A DNA stretch of 33,736 bases from an uncultured Eubacteriales bacterium. Lineage in GTDB: Bacteria > Bacillota > Clostridia > Peptostreptococcales > Anaerovoracaceae. This document shows positions 22,200-29,869 of this stretch, piece after piece. Where the stretch lies: contig URGK01000021.1 in the NCBI GenBank assembly GCA_900547295.1, positions 1-33,736 of the forward strand. The letters run 5' to 3'. A program made the translations under genes and the position numbers. The stretch's first letter is position 1. Each line of letters opens with the position of its first letter. The notes below the pieces were generated by a model. The model saw only the letters and a list, made by a program, of their open reading frames with translations. It made no database searches and was not told where the DNA came from.

Positions 22200-22368
22200 T
22201 TATATTCTTAGCCGCGCTGATAATTTTAGGACCATTCGTTTTTATTGCAATTGACACTATACCAGCAGTTATTAAAGCTGCTCCTCCTTTTTTGGCGTAC
22301 TTCACAGCATTATCCATTTTCTTATGATCCTCTCTATTCAACTTCTTCTTTTGAAACTTCTCTGCCAT
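22186..22368 (-). CDS. 60-residue protein with one membrane helix, last gene of the McrBC operon
   Basis: A 60-residue protein: a lysine-rich N-terminus (KFQKKKLNREDHKK), then a hydrophobic stretch GGAALITAGIVSIAIKTNG at about 29-47, and a short basic tail. It resembles a small single-span membrane protein, or a holin- or toxin-like peptide, but no family is recognised. The start lies 35 bp inside the Nudix gene, behind GGAGG with 9 bp spacing, so expression is tied to that operon. In a defence operon a small membrane protein is a plausible effector; that is inference. Confidence 0.65.
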   Translation of the reverse strand: MAEKFQKKKLNREDHKKMDNAVKYAKKGGAALITAGIVSIAIKTNGPKIISAAKNIITKV

Positions 22369-23818
22369 CAGTCAACACCTCCAATAATTTATCACCAGTA
22401 ACTTTAAGCGCAATATAATCATATGCTTTGCCACTTTCTATACATTGTTTCTTTTCAATTTCCACATACTTTGATGCATGATTATAAAACATATCATCAA
22501 GATCAACGCCCTTATGCACTAACTCTATGGACTTAAGCTTACTAAAATCTATGCTATCCAAAAATGAAATACCATCTCCAAATATTTGTTCAACGGCAGC
22601 CATTTCTCCCTTATATGCGTATACTCCTGCAATCATTTTTGTTGCCTGCAAATACATTTCATAGCATTCCTGAATATTTTCTATTTCATCATCTTTTTTA
22701 CTTTGATAATCATTATGAATCCACATATTTAAAACAAGCATTGCTTTATTATCTGGTAAAGGTGCAAAGTTCTCTATTCTTCTCACCATTGCTTTACCAA
22801 TTTGCTCCCGGCCTAAAAGTAAATTATGAATTCCCAAGCGCATATGCTCATTACTATCATTTTCATTTTGTAGTGTCAGTGCAAGCATAATTTCTTTTCT
22901 TCCAGCTTCAATCAATGCAATCCTATCATCCTGCTGTCCGCGTTCAATCATCTTGACCGTTTGATAGGTTTCTTCTACTCTTTCTGACAACTGGGCTATT
23001 TGCTGTTGCATACATATATTATGATAACTATTGCAAATATCTTGGAAAGGATTACCCTGTATAAATTCTTTCTGCTTAATTGGCAAGTCATCTACAAATC
23101 TATGCTGTCCATTTTCAGCCTTTCTCATTAATGTGGGCCATTCTATTCCCGTTGTTTTATTCTTATTAATAAAATACTCGCCTGTTTCATATTGCTTTTG
23201 ATACTGCGCTGGTATTTGAACAACATATTCAACGCCTTTTTCTATTGTAGATGCAATCTCTGCAATATTAACATATTGCGCCAGTCTATCAACAGCACCA
23301 GCAAAATCAATATTTGTCATTCCTTCATAAATTTCAAGGATTTTGTTACCTTTACTATCTAAAACAATCTCTCCCTCCAATATTTCTGTTTCTTCAGTTA
23401 AAATGATCTCCTTATTTACAGTCATTTCGCTGCGAATTTTCTCTACCAACGTTAGATCTGCTGGTAACCACCAAACAGACTCCAACTCATCCTTGCTTAA
23501 CCACTTAGCTGCTTCTGCTTCCTTCAGTACCAGCTTTCCGGTTATTGTCTCACACCAAAAGCAGTCCATTGATAGATGGAAATTAGGATAATCATATTCG
23601 ATGGTATCAATCAAATTGTACACTTCGATTCTTGTTTCCAATTCTTCTTCAATTTCTCGCTTTAACGCCTGCTCCGGCGTTTCTCCTTCTTCTATCTTTC
23701 CACCAGGAAATTCCCATTGTCCTTTAAACTCCCCATATCCTCTAGCCGTAGCAAATATCTTACGCGGTTCCTGTACAGAATCACAAATAACCGCTGCCAC
23801 TACTCTAATTGTCTTCAT
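22334..23818 (-). CDS. Nudix hydrolase fused to a large unrecognised helical domain
   Basis: A 494-residue protein. Residues 1-130 are a MutT-like Nudix domain (TARGYGEFKGQWEFPGGKIE, then LSMDCFWCE and AAKWLSKDEL). The Nudix box is G40-x5-E46-x7-R54-E55-I56-x-E58-E59, with all metal-binding Glu present; the usual Gly after it is replaced by Glu. Stand-alone homologues of this part are about 130 residues long and clean nucleotides such as 8-oxo-dGTP or 5-methyl-CTP. Residues 135-494 match nothing I recognise: a short beta part, then long helices (MCMQQQIAQLSERVEETYQTVK-like coiled coil near 270-300). Its ATG directly follows the stop of the preceding gene (TAG-ATG). Likely a defence-associated nucleotide enzyme or sensor. 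Confidence 0.8.
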   Translation of the reverse strand: MKTIRVVAAVICDSVQEPRKIFATARGYGEFKGQWEFPGGKIEEGETPEQALKREIEEELETRIEVYNLIDTIEYDYPNFHLSMDCFWCETITGKLVLKEAEAAKWLSKDELESVWWLPADLTLVEKIRSEMTVNKEIILTEETEILEGEIVLDSKGNKILEIYEGMTNIDFAGAVDRLAQYVNIAEIASTIEKGVEYVVQIPAQYQKQYETGEYFINKNKTTGIEWPTLMRKAENGQHRFVDDLPIKQKEFIQGNPFQDICNSYHNICMQQQIAQLSERVEETYQTVKMIERGQQDDRIALIEAGRKEIMLALTLQNENDSNEHMRLGIHNLLLGREQIGKAMVRRIENFAPLPDNKAMLVLNMWIHNDYQSKKDDEIENIQECYEMYLQATKMIAGVYAYKGEMAAVEQIFGDGISFLDSIDFSKLKSIELVHKGVDLDDMFYNHASKYVEIEKKQCIESGKAYDYIALKVTGDKLLEVLTDGREVSKEEVE

Positions 23819-24244
23819 CTACTGCATCTCCTTAAGTTCTTGCAGACGCAGAAGCCATTTCTTGACAGCTCCTGATTTTATCATTCCCATTATAGCGCCA
23901 TCACAAAATCTCTCACCACGCACCATGCCCATAAGTAGTGCCATAATACCTTGCGCATCCATATTGGAAACATCCGCATTCTCCATTGACCGTTGTCCCC
24001 ATTCGAGACCTCTTTCCTTAAGAAGCTCTCCATATTTTGTTAATTCATATTCCGGATTTTCATGCTCAAACTCATAAACCACTTCTATTAGCTCATTAAC
24101 CACTTCTGTATACATTGGATATGGGAAGTGGTTAGGATCGTCTTCTGTTCCTTTGTGCTCTTTATCTATTATCCATTCTCCAACACTATCACTTTCCAAT
24201 GGTTCTAATAGCCCTATGAGTTTGTCAAATTTTGTATTAGCCAT
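23819..24244 (-). CDS. DUF6508-like protein in the McrBC operon
   Basis: A 141-residue acidic, mostly helical protein: FDKLIGLLEPLE, HFPYPMYTEVVNELIEVVYEF, and the C-terminal ALLMGMVRGERFCDGAIMGMIKSGAVKKWLLRLQEL. The PYPMY segment and the RxERFCDG-x-(helix) ending fit what I recall of DUF6508, a family of unknown function. The ATG at 24244 is preferred over a GTG at 24253, since AGGTGA lies 5 bp upstream. It starts 1 bp after the mcrC stop and abuts the Nudix gene. Confidence 0.6.
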   Translation of the reverse strand: MANTKFDKLIGLLEPLESDSVGEWIIDKEHKGTEDDPNHFPYPMYTEVVNELIEVVYEFEHENPEYELTKYGELLKERGLEWGQRSMENADVSNMDAQGIMALLMGMVRGERFCDGAIMGMIKSGAVKKWLLRLQELKEMQ

Positions 24245-24245
24245 C

Positions 24246-25550
24246 CTATTCACCTGCTTCTAATAAACTTCTAAGTTCTTGCAAACTTTCTTCTATTTTA
24301 TCGACATAAACAAAATGTAAATTTACTGTTGTTCCATCTCCACTCTCAAACCGGATTGGCTTATGATTTCTCATTTCATCATTCACCGGGTATAATAGCC
24401 ATATTTCAAGTGTATTATATTTCTTAGAGTAAGCATACATCTGATACATATCAGCCTGAGAAATACCATAATTTACTCTTTCGTTATCAACGAGACTTTT
24501 CCACTTGGTATCCAGAATTACTGTACGCTCTCCTCTTTTCATAACGATATCCGGCCTTAGCGCAAACTGCCGCCTTGGTTCTGTAAAAAGATAGTGTCCT
24601 TTGTCTTGGCTGGATACATCCCAACCTTCCGGACTCATTACCTTTTTCATCTGCTGTGCTACATAACTTTCATATACAGACTCCATCGGGAACAGCAAGG
24701 CTCTTGATGCTGTGGATCCGGAGAACGTCGTAAAACTCTTATTCATCAGAAATACCTTTGACCACTGCATCAGCATTTCATAATCCTTAGTATTTCTATT
24801 GATAACTACCTGTGAAAAGTCCTTCGCATAGTTTACCGAAGCATCCACCATTTCAAAAGCTGTTAGTAACTGTCTTATCTCTTTTGAATTTTCTGCACTT
24901 GTCGTCAATTTCTGTAACTTTGCGAGTGTTGCCTTTACAAGCCGGTTTTCTGCCCTATTGGGATGGAATTCTTCATAGGCTACGTAAAAGCGCTCCTTGT
25001 GGGCAAAATTCGCCCTCACCTGCTGATTTACAAGAAGTTTTCCTTTGTAATAACGCAAATTATCTTCCTGTCCAACATAATTTGACTTTATACCGCGTTT
25101 CACCAACTGTCTGACTTCCTGCAGATACATATTGATAAACAGCTCGTATAAATTCATCTGGTCTACTTTTAAAGAAGCATCGTTGAAAACCTTACTTGGA
25201 AAATCCTTCATGCTTCGGAGCATTCTAAGGAACACTCTCTTGGTTTGCACATTTCCTTCGTCTTCCGCTCCAAACGATATCTTTGGAAGTACCTGGATCT
25301 GGAAACCATTCTTCATTTGAATCAGACCAACGTAGTTCTTTATAGAGACTACTTCTCCAACATTACGTCGGTAGCCAATCTTCATAAAGTCTAACGCATC
25401 TGCACTATCCGCATCTCCTGTAAACTCATGGATAAACGCCACCAGATTATCGAATTCTTTCTGATTCAAATATTTGTATTTTTCATCATCTTTATAATCC
25501 GCATTGCAGATAATAGAATCAAACTCTTTTACCTCAAACGGTTTATCCAC
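24246..25550 (-). CDS. mcrC: McrC-type restriction endonuclease subunit
   Basis: A 434-residue protein. The N-terminal half carries GFQIQVLPKI and LYELFINMYLQEVRQLVKRGIKSNYV, and then NRAENRLVKATL, as in McrC. The C-terminal PD-(D/E)xK nuclease reads LRPDIVMKRG (D334), VILDTKWK (D347, K349) and QADMYQMYAY, all active-site residues present. McrC joins the McrB ring, stimulates its GTPase and cuts modified or foreign DNA. The start codon is GTG behind GGTGAT, 14 bp after mcrB. Confidence 0.92.
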   Translation of the reverse strand: MDKPFEVKEFDSIICNADYKDDEKYKYLNQKEFDNLVAFIHEFTGDADSADALDFMKIGYRRNVGEVVSIKNYVGLIQMKNGFQIQVLPKISFGAEDEGNVQTKRVFLRMLRSMKDFPSKVFNDASLKVDQMNLYELFINMYLQEVRQLVKRGIKSNYVGQEDNLRYYKGKLLVNQQVRANFAHKERFYVAYEEFHPNRAENRLVKATLAKLQKLTTSAENSKEIRQLLTAFEMVDASVNYAKDFSQVVINRNTKDYEMLMQWSKVFLMNKSFTTFSGSTASRALLFPMESVYESYVAQQMKKVMSPEGWDVSSQDKGHYLFTEPRRQFALRPDIVMKRGERTVILDTKWKSLVDNERVNYGISQADMYQMYAYSKKYNTLEIWLLYPVNDEMRNHKPIRFESGDGTTVNLHFVYVDKIEESLQELRSLLEAGE

Positions 25551-25564
25551 GCTATCACCACGCT

Positions 25565-28495
25565 TTACAAAATTTCTTTATAGCTGTTGATATTGCCAAA
25601 GGCCACCTTATTAATTGAGTATCTCTTTTCTGGAAGATCAATCACATCTTCAACGTTACCTTTGAAAATATTCTTTGCCACTACTTTCTCATCAAGAATA
25701 AACTTCAAGTTATCATCACTCTTTGCGTTATCGCCTAAAACAAGCTGTACCTTCTGATAGTCCTCATAAAAATATTCTTGTAATAACGGAATTACCGATT
25801 TTTCAAATATGGACTGCAGTTTTACAAGTGTTGCATCATCCTTAAGTCCAGTAAAAAATGCATGTCCAATTGTATGTTCTCTATCGTATAAAAATGTGAT
25901 TCTTTCATTGATTTTATCAAGTACTGCTGCCACATCCAGATCCTCTACCTTATCAGCATGAATCTTTCTAAGCACATCCAAATCCGGCATCATTTCAATA
26001 AACTGAAACCTTCTACGAAGGGCTGTATCCATCAATGCAATTGATCTGTCTGCTGTATTCATTGTTCCAAGTATATACACGTTAGATGGTACACTAAATT
26101 CATCTCCTGAATATGGTAATATAGCTGATGCTGATTCAGACATCCCAGCTCTCTTTGTACTTTCAATTAATGTAATTAATTCCCCGAATATTTTTGAGAT
26201 ATTTCCTCTGTTAATTTCATCAATAATAAATACATGTGGCTCTACATTTTCTTCAATTACTGTACTTTCTAAGCCTGGATTTACTTTCTCAGCTAACTTA
26301 ATAACATCCTTTACATTCATATTAGGGACTTTTGCAAATGTCATTCTATGAAGTAACTTACCATTATTTATATCAGTAATATCCTCATCAATATTTTTTG
26401 CAAGCCATTTCACTGCTCTCGCAGTCTTATACATACGCTTGTCTTGTAACTCAACTGCTTCATCTGTTACTATTGCAATTCCATCAATTGTCTTTCGAGT
26501 TTTAAATGACAAAATAATATCGCCAAGCTTCACATCTTCCACGAAAGAACGTGCTTCATCTGAATCCATATCAAATCCCATTCGAACATTATTTTCTTCA
26601 AAGCATTCCTGTTTGACTTGATTCAGATCTCCATTCATAATGGTTAACTTCCATATTCTAGCCCCTGCATCAATAGAATCACTGTTCTTTGTTCGAACAA
26701 TGCTTTTCGCATTTTCACAAAACTCCTTAAACACTCCTGCTTCTATCGTATATCCAATATCTTGCTTATTCTCATCAATAATCGGTTTAATTCCCTCTAT
26801 AAATTCTTCATACCCATATGACTGATGAAATGTAGTAAATGCTATTCTTCCGGCTTTCTTTAATTCGTTATATCTTGTCATAACTGCATCATAATCTGTA
26901 AGTTCATCGACAGACTTACCATCGCAAATTGCAACAGCGTATGTGGCAGAATTATATGTCTTTCCTGTTCCAGGAGGTCCATATAATATTAAATTCTTAT
27001 CAAACTCTTTATTTGCTTCTTTCATCTCCTGGAACACACCTCTTTTCTCTAATGCTTTGATTGCCTCCATCAAAGGCTCTCTCATTTTATAAGAAAATAT
27101 ACCTTCGGCACTGTCTGTCAAACCTCGTCCATAGAACAGAACTGGCCAGTATTGATTTTCTCCTGTGTCTCTTACACATAACGGGCAGTTCGTTTCCTTA
27201 TGTACTGCCTTAGCCACATTGATCGCATTCGTATTATAATGCGCAGCACCATTTCCATATTTATTTGCTATCTGCTTGCAGGTTCCTATCCCACCCATCA
27301 AATACAAGTAATGAAGAGTATCTAGCCATGCACGCTTTACAATATTCTCATCACCCAGAATTCTTTCGTATTCTTCTGCAGTAATTCCTGGATCATATTC
27401 CGCAAGACTTGGATAATACTCTATCTTTTCAATTCCAAGTACATGCTCATAATATGGCAGTATAGCAGCTATTGCCTTAGTTATTTCTGTATGATAATAA
27501 GCGTTTGTTTCATCTGGTTTTCTATCAATATACTTACATATCTGCACTTTCTTGAGCTTTCCAGATTCAACTTCCTGCTTTATTTCCTCTTGCGTCTTAT
27601 TCAAAATATCTGGATTTCCCCACTCGTTACTATCAGGCACATAAACTAGGCCTGCCATCACATTAAGAGGAATGTCTAAATGTGAATGGTACTGTTTCAT
27701 CAACTCTTTATCAGTGCCATCATTTTTTATTTCCAAACTTACCCTATAACGAGTATCACTGCCATTTTTCTCAACAAATACAGAAACACTTACCGGGTTG
27801 TCTGCATACTTTCCATACTTTAATTGTGCCCATAAATAGCGGCGCGTTTTTGTATTTGAACCATCCAGCCAAGACATAGACATACATTTGTCTAACTTAA
27901 ACTTAACAGCAAATGCTTCTGCCATCTTCTTCAACTCAGCTATAGCGTTTTGTCCTTTTTTCTTTACTTCCAATAGACGACTTACTTCTTCTGCTGCAAG
28001 TCCCGGTGCATCGGGCTTAGAATACGGAACATCTGTGTTATCTCGTAGATAATCCAGAACTCCTATGTAATTTATTTTACTATCATTTCCAATAACCGTT
28101 GGATACTGCTCTCTGACAAAATAGAACAGCTCTTCCATTGTCATTTTATTTCCATTCATGGTCAATTCATCCGACATGTCGAGTCTTTCCGGATATGTTT
28201 TTTCTGGAAATTCATCTATCAAACTCAACCTTCTCAATGAACTATCTTCGACCAGATCTCCTCGAAGATAATTATTAGATGAGTTGTCATTATCCGCACA
28301 GCACCACTGCGAACAACGAGCATTTGCCACGCTGCTTTCCGCCAGCTCTTGTGCACGCTGTACGATTGCTGTTTGTTTGAAATACATATCCTTTTTGCTG
28401 CATGCTGGATTACTATCAAACGCTTCTGCCGAAAGCAATGCTGTCGCAATCCAAACCGCTGTATTCACTGGATACTTCTTATCTATCTCTGGCAT
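25565..28495 (-). CDS. mcrB: McrB-type AAA+ GTPase with DUF3578-like N-terminus and EVE/PUA-like insert
   Basis: A 976-residue protein, about twice the length of E. coli McrB. Residues 115-350 include a DUF3578-like region (AELKKMAEAFAVKFKLDK, SVSVFVEKNGSDTRYRVSLEI). Residues 385-460 resemble a winged helix (NKYGNGAAHYNTNAINVAKAVHKET). The AAA+ domain has Walker A GPPGTGKT (506-513), FTTFHQSYGYEEFIEGIKP, Walker B VFIIDEINRG (755-764) and the McrB GTPase signature MNTADRS (812-818). Between Walker A and Walker B, residues 611-745 form an extra domain (RIWKLTIMNG, NVRMGF, VKLGDIILSF, IDGIAIVTD) resembling an EVE/PUA-like base-recognition fold. GGAGACCGGAA precedes the ATG. It is the first gene of the operon, and AT-richer than the genes outside the island. 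Confidence 0.9.
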   Translation of the reverse strand: MPEIDKKYPVNTAVWIATALLSAEAFDSNPACSKKDMYFKQTAIVQRAQELAESSVANARCSQWCCADNDNSSNNYLRGDLVEDSSLRRLSLIDEFPEKTYPERLDMSDELTMNGNKMTMEELFYFVREQYPTVIGNDSKINYIGVLDYLRDNTDVPYSKPDAPGLAAEEVSRLLEVKKKGQNAIAELKKMAEAFAVKFKLDKCMSMSWLDGSNTKTRRYLWAQLKYGKYADNPVSVSVFVEKNGSDTRYRVSLEIKNDGTDKELMKQYHSHLDIPLNVMAGLVYVPDSNEWGNPDILNKTQEEIKQEVESGKLKKVQICKYIDRKPDETNAYYHTEITKAIAAILPYYEHVLGIEKIEYYPSLAEYDPGITAEEYERILGDENIVKRAWLDTLHYLYLMGGIGTCKQIANKYGNGAAHYNTNAINVAKAVHKETNCPLCVRDTGENQYWPVLFYGRGLTDSAEGIFSYKMREPLMEAIKALEKRGVFQEMKEANKEFDKNLILYGPPGTGKTYNSATYAVAICDGKSVDELTDYDAVMTRYNELKKAGRIAFTTFHQSYGYEEFIEGIKPIIDENKQDIGYTIEAGVFKEFCENAKSIVRTKNSDSIDAGARIWKLTIMNGDLNQVKQECFEENNVRMGFDMDSDEARSFVEDVKLGDIILSFKTRKTIDGIAIVTDEAVELQDKRMYKTARAVKWLAKNIDEDITDINNGKLLHRMTFAKVPNMNVKDVIKLAEKVNPGLESTVIEENVEPHVFIIDEINRGNISKIFGELITLIESTKRAGMSESASAILPYSGDEFSVPSNVYILGTMNTADRSIALMDTALRRRFQFIEMMPDLDVLRKIHADKVEDLDVAAVLDKINERITFLYDREHTIGHAFFTGLKDDATLVKLQSIFEKSVIPLLQEYFYEDYQKVQLVLGDNAKSDDNLKFILDEKVVAKNIFKGNVEDVIDLPEKRYSINKVAFGNINSYKEIL

Positions 28496-28822
28496 TTCCG
28501 GTCTCCTTTTCTTTTTCTATCGTAAACACATAAAGTGTATAAAATCCCGATTTTTATTTTATCATATTTGTGCAGATTTTACATCCACATTCTTTAAAGC
28601 AAAAAGGCCGACCAGAACATCTCTGCTCCAGCCAGCTCAATTCGAAGTCTTATTTACTTATTCCTATCCGCTTTATTGTCCATCCAAAACTTCTTACTTC
28701 AAAAACACACTTTGGAATTGATGTCAATCAAAAATTCCACAACAACTTGACACTATCTTCAATTAATATTATCTTGACTTTTCAATCAATCAGATGTATC
28801 ATTCTTGTTAAGAAATGGGTTT
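28496..28822. other. Intergenic region upstream of mcrB
   Basis: No coding frame with a ribosome binding site is seen. On the minus strand an extended -10 (TG-A-TAAAAT, 28564-28556) may start the McrBC operon about 60 bp upstream of its ATG. Just downstream of it ACAC-ATAAA-GTGT (28526-28538) is a perfect inverted repeat that could be an operator. The rest is AT-rich with a weak hairpin near 28710-28735. Confidence 0.4.
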
Positions 28823-29362
28823 TCACTGTACTTTATGATACAGCCTGCTCGTTTCTTTTTTTATTGCCAGCACATCATAAAGATACTTTTTATTGTTTGC
28901 TGCATGATTTATAAGCAACCTGGCTTTAAATATATTATATCTAACAGGTACATCATCTTCATACACAGGCAATGCGAACCGTACATCGTATCTATACCAG
29001 CCATTTCTAGCGTTTTTATTATGTTTATCTTTTCTGTTTTCTTCGTATGTAGGATTGGCTGCATTCTGTATCAATTCAAGGATTGCTATCGCAGCGTTTG
29101 CTTTCGCTTTTGCCTTAGCCCCCATAAGAGATTCCCTATGCTCAGACTCTGTAAATTCTTCCGGTAACTCGCTACCTATATATACAACTTATGCATCCGC
29201 TTCTATCTGATAAGAATCTCCAACATAACCCATTAAGTATTCTTTAACTTCTTACCAATTAATATTACGATTACCCTTAAACATAATATCATTTATCAAA
29301 ATAACTTTATGGTTATCCTCATCTGTAATTATGTTTACATTTCTGTCCTTTATCAATCTCAC
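28823..29362 (-). pseudogene. Mobile-element type gene broken by two in-frame stops
   Basis: One minus-strand frame of 180 codons runs from GTG (29362) behind AAGGAG to a stop at 28823, but is interrupted by TAA at 29254-29252 and TAA at 29191-29189. Reading through gives an N-terminus VRLIKDRNVNIITDEDNHKV, a middle EVKEYLMGYVGDSYQIEADA, and a C-terminal part of 100 residues (GWYRYDVRFALPVYEDD, RYNIFKARLLINH, KKYLYDVLAIKKETS). The C-terminal pattern recalls domains in large polyvalent proteins of conjugative elements and phages (nuclease-like LPD/PBECR group). Continuous similarity across both stops argues for recent decay. Remnant of mobile DNA next to the McrBC island. Confidence 0.6.
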
Positions 29363-29432
29363 AATCTCCTTATTCTTTAAAACAAATTGTATATATAATC
29401 AACCTTAACCCGGTAATTTCCCGATAAATGTA

Positions 29433-29843
29433 TCACTCCTTAAAACACACCTCTTCAAGAATCCTTGCAGCATCCTTGACACAGTCATGACAGCTCTTTA
29501 GAACCTTACCTGTATCAACGCCCTTTATATCTCTGCATGTAAGAGATCCTGTTTCCTCTAAAAATCTGTCGCTTATTTCTCTGCTTACCTTGTATGTTGC
29601 ACCTTTGCTTACAGGCTTGTTCAGATCACCGCAGCTGCTCCGCATACCTGCTATGGCACAGGCTCCCGTAACAGCACCGCAGGTACCGTTCATACCGCCC
29701 ATACCAAGCCCCATAGCTTCTGTAACCTTGAACATGGTTTCTTCATCAATTCCTGCCAAATCACAGTATGCACATGCTACTGCCTGCGCGCAGTTGTATC
29801 CTTTCTTATGTCTTTCGGCTGCTTTGTCTACTCTTGATTCCAT
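29433..29843 (-). CDS. C_GCAxxG_C_C family protein
   Basis: A 136-residue protein of the C_GCAxxG_C_C family (redox-type). Conserved positions are visible: C18 in GYNCAQAV, GTCGAVTGA (C55-G56-A57), C62, C103 in LTCRDIKG, and C118-x2-C121. Family members are thought to bind metal or serve redox roles; there is no proven reaction. AAAGGA lies 9 bp before the ATG. It follows the helicase gene by 26 bp and may be part of that operon, although its function seems unrelated. Confidence 0.85.
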   Translation of the reverse strand: MESRVDKAAERHKKGYNCAQAVACAYCDLAGIDEETMFKVTEAMGLGMGGMNGTCGAVTGACAIAGMRSSCGDLNKPVSKGATYKVSREISDRFLEETGSLTCRDIKGVDTGKVLKSCHDCVKDAARILEEVCFKE

Positions 29844-29869
29844 TGTATCAGTTCCTTTCTTCTGTTAAT

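Noticed and set aside
22334..23818. Two separate genes (Nudix and unknown) rather than a fusion
   Set aside because: The frame is open throughout without a stop, and no internal ribosome binding site with a start codon is obvious near the domain border; it stays a fusion unless reads show an error.
28284..28721. Plus-strand frames near the mcrB start
   Set aside because: Antisense to the N-terminus of mcrB and to its leader; no start signal; no recognisable protein.
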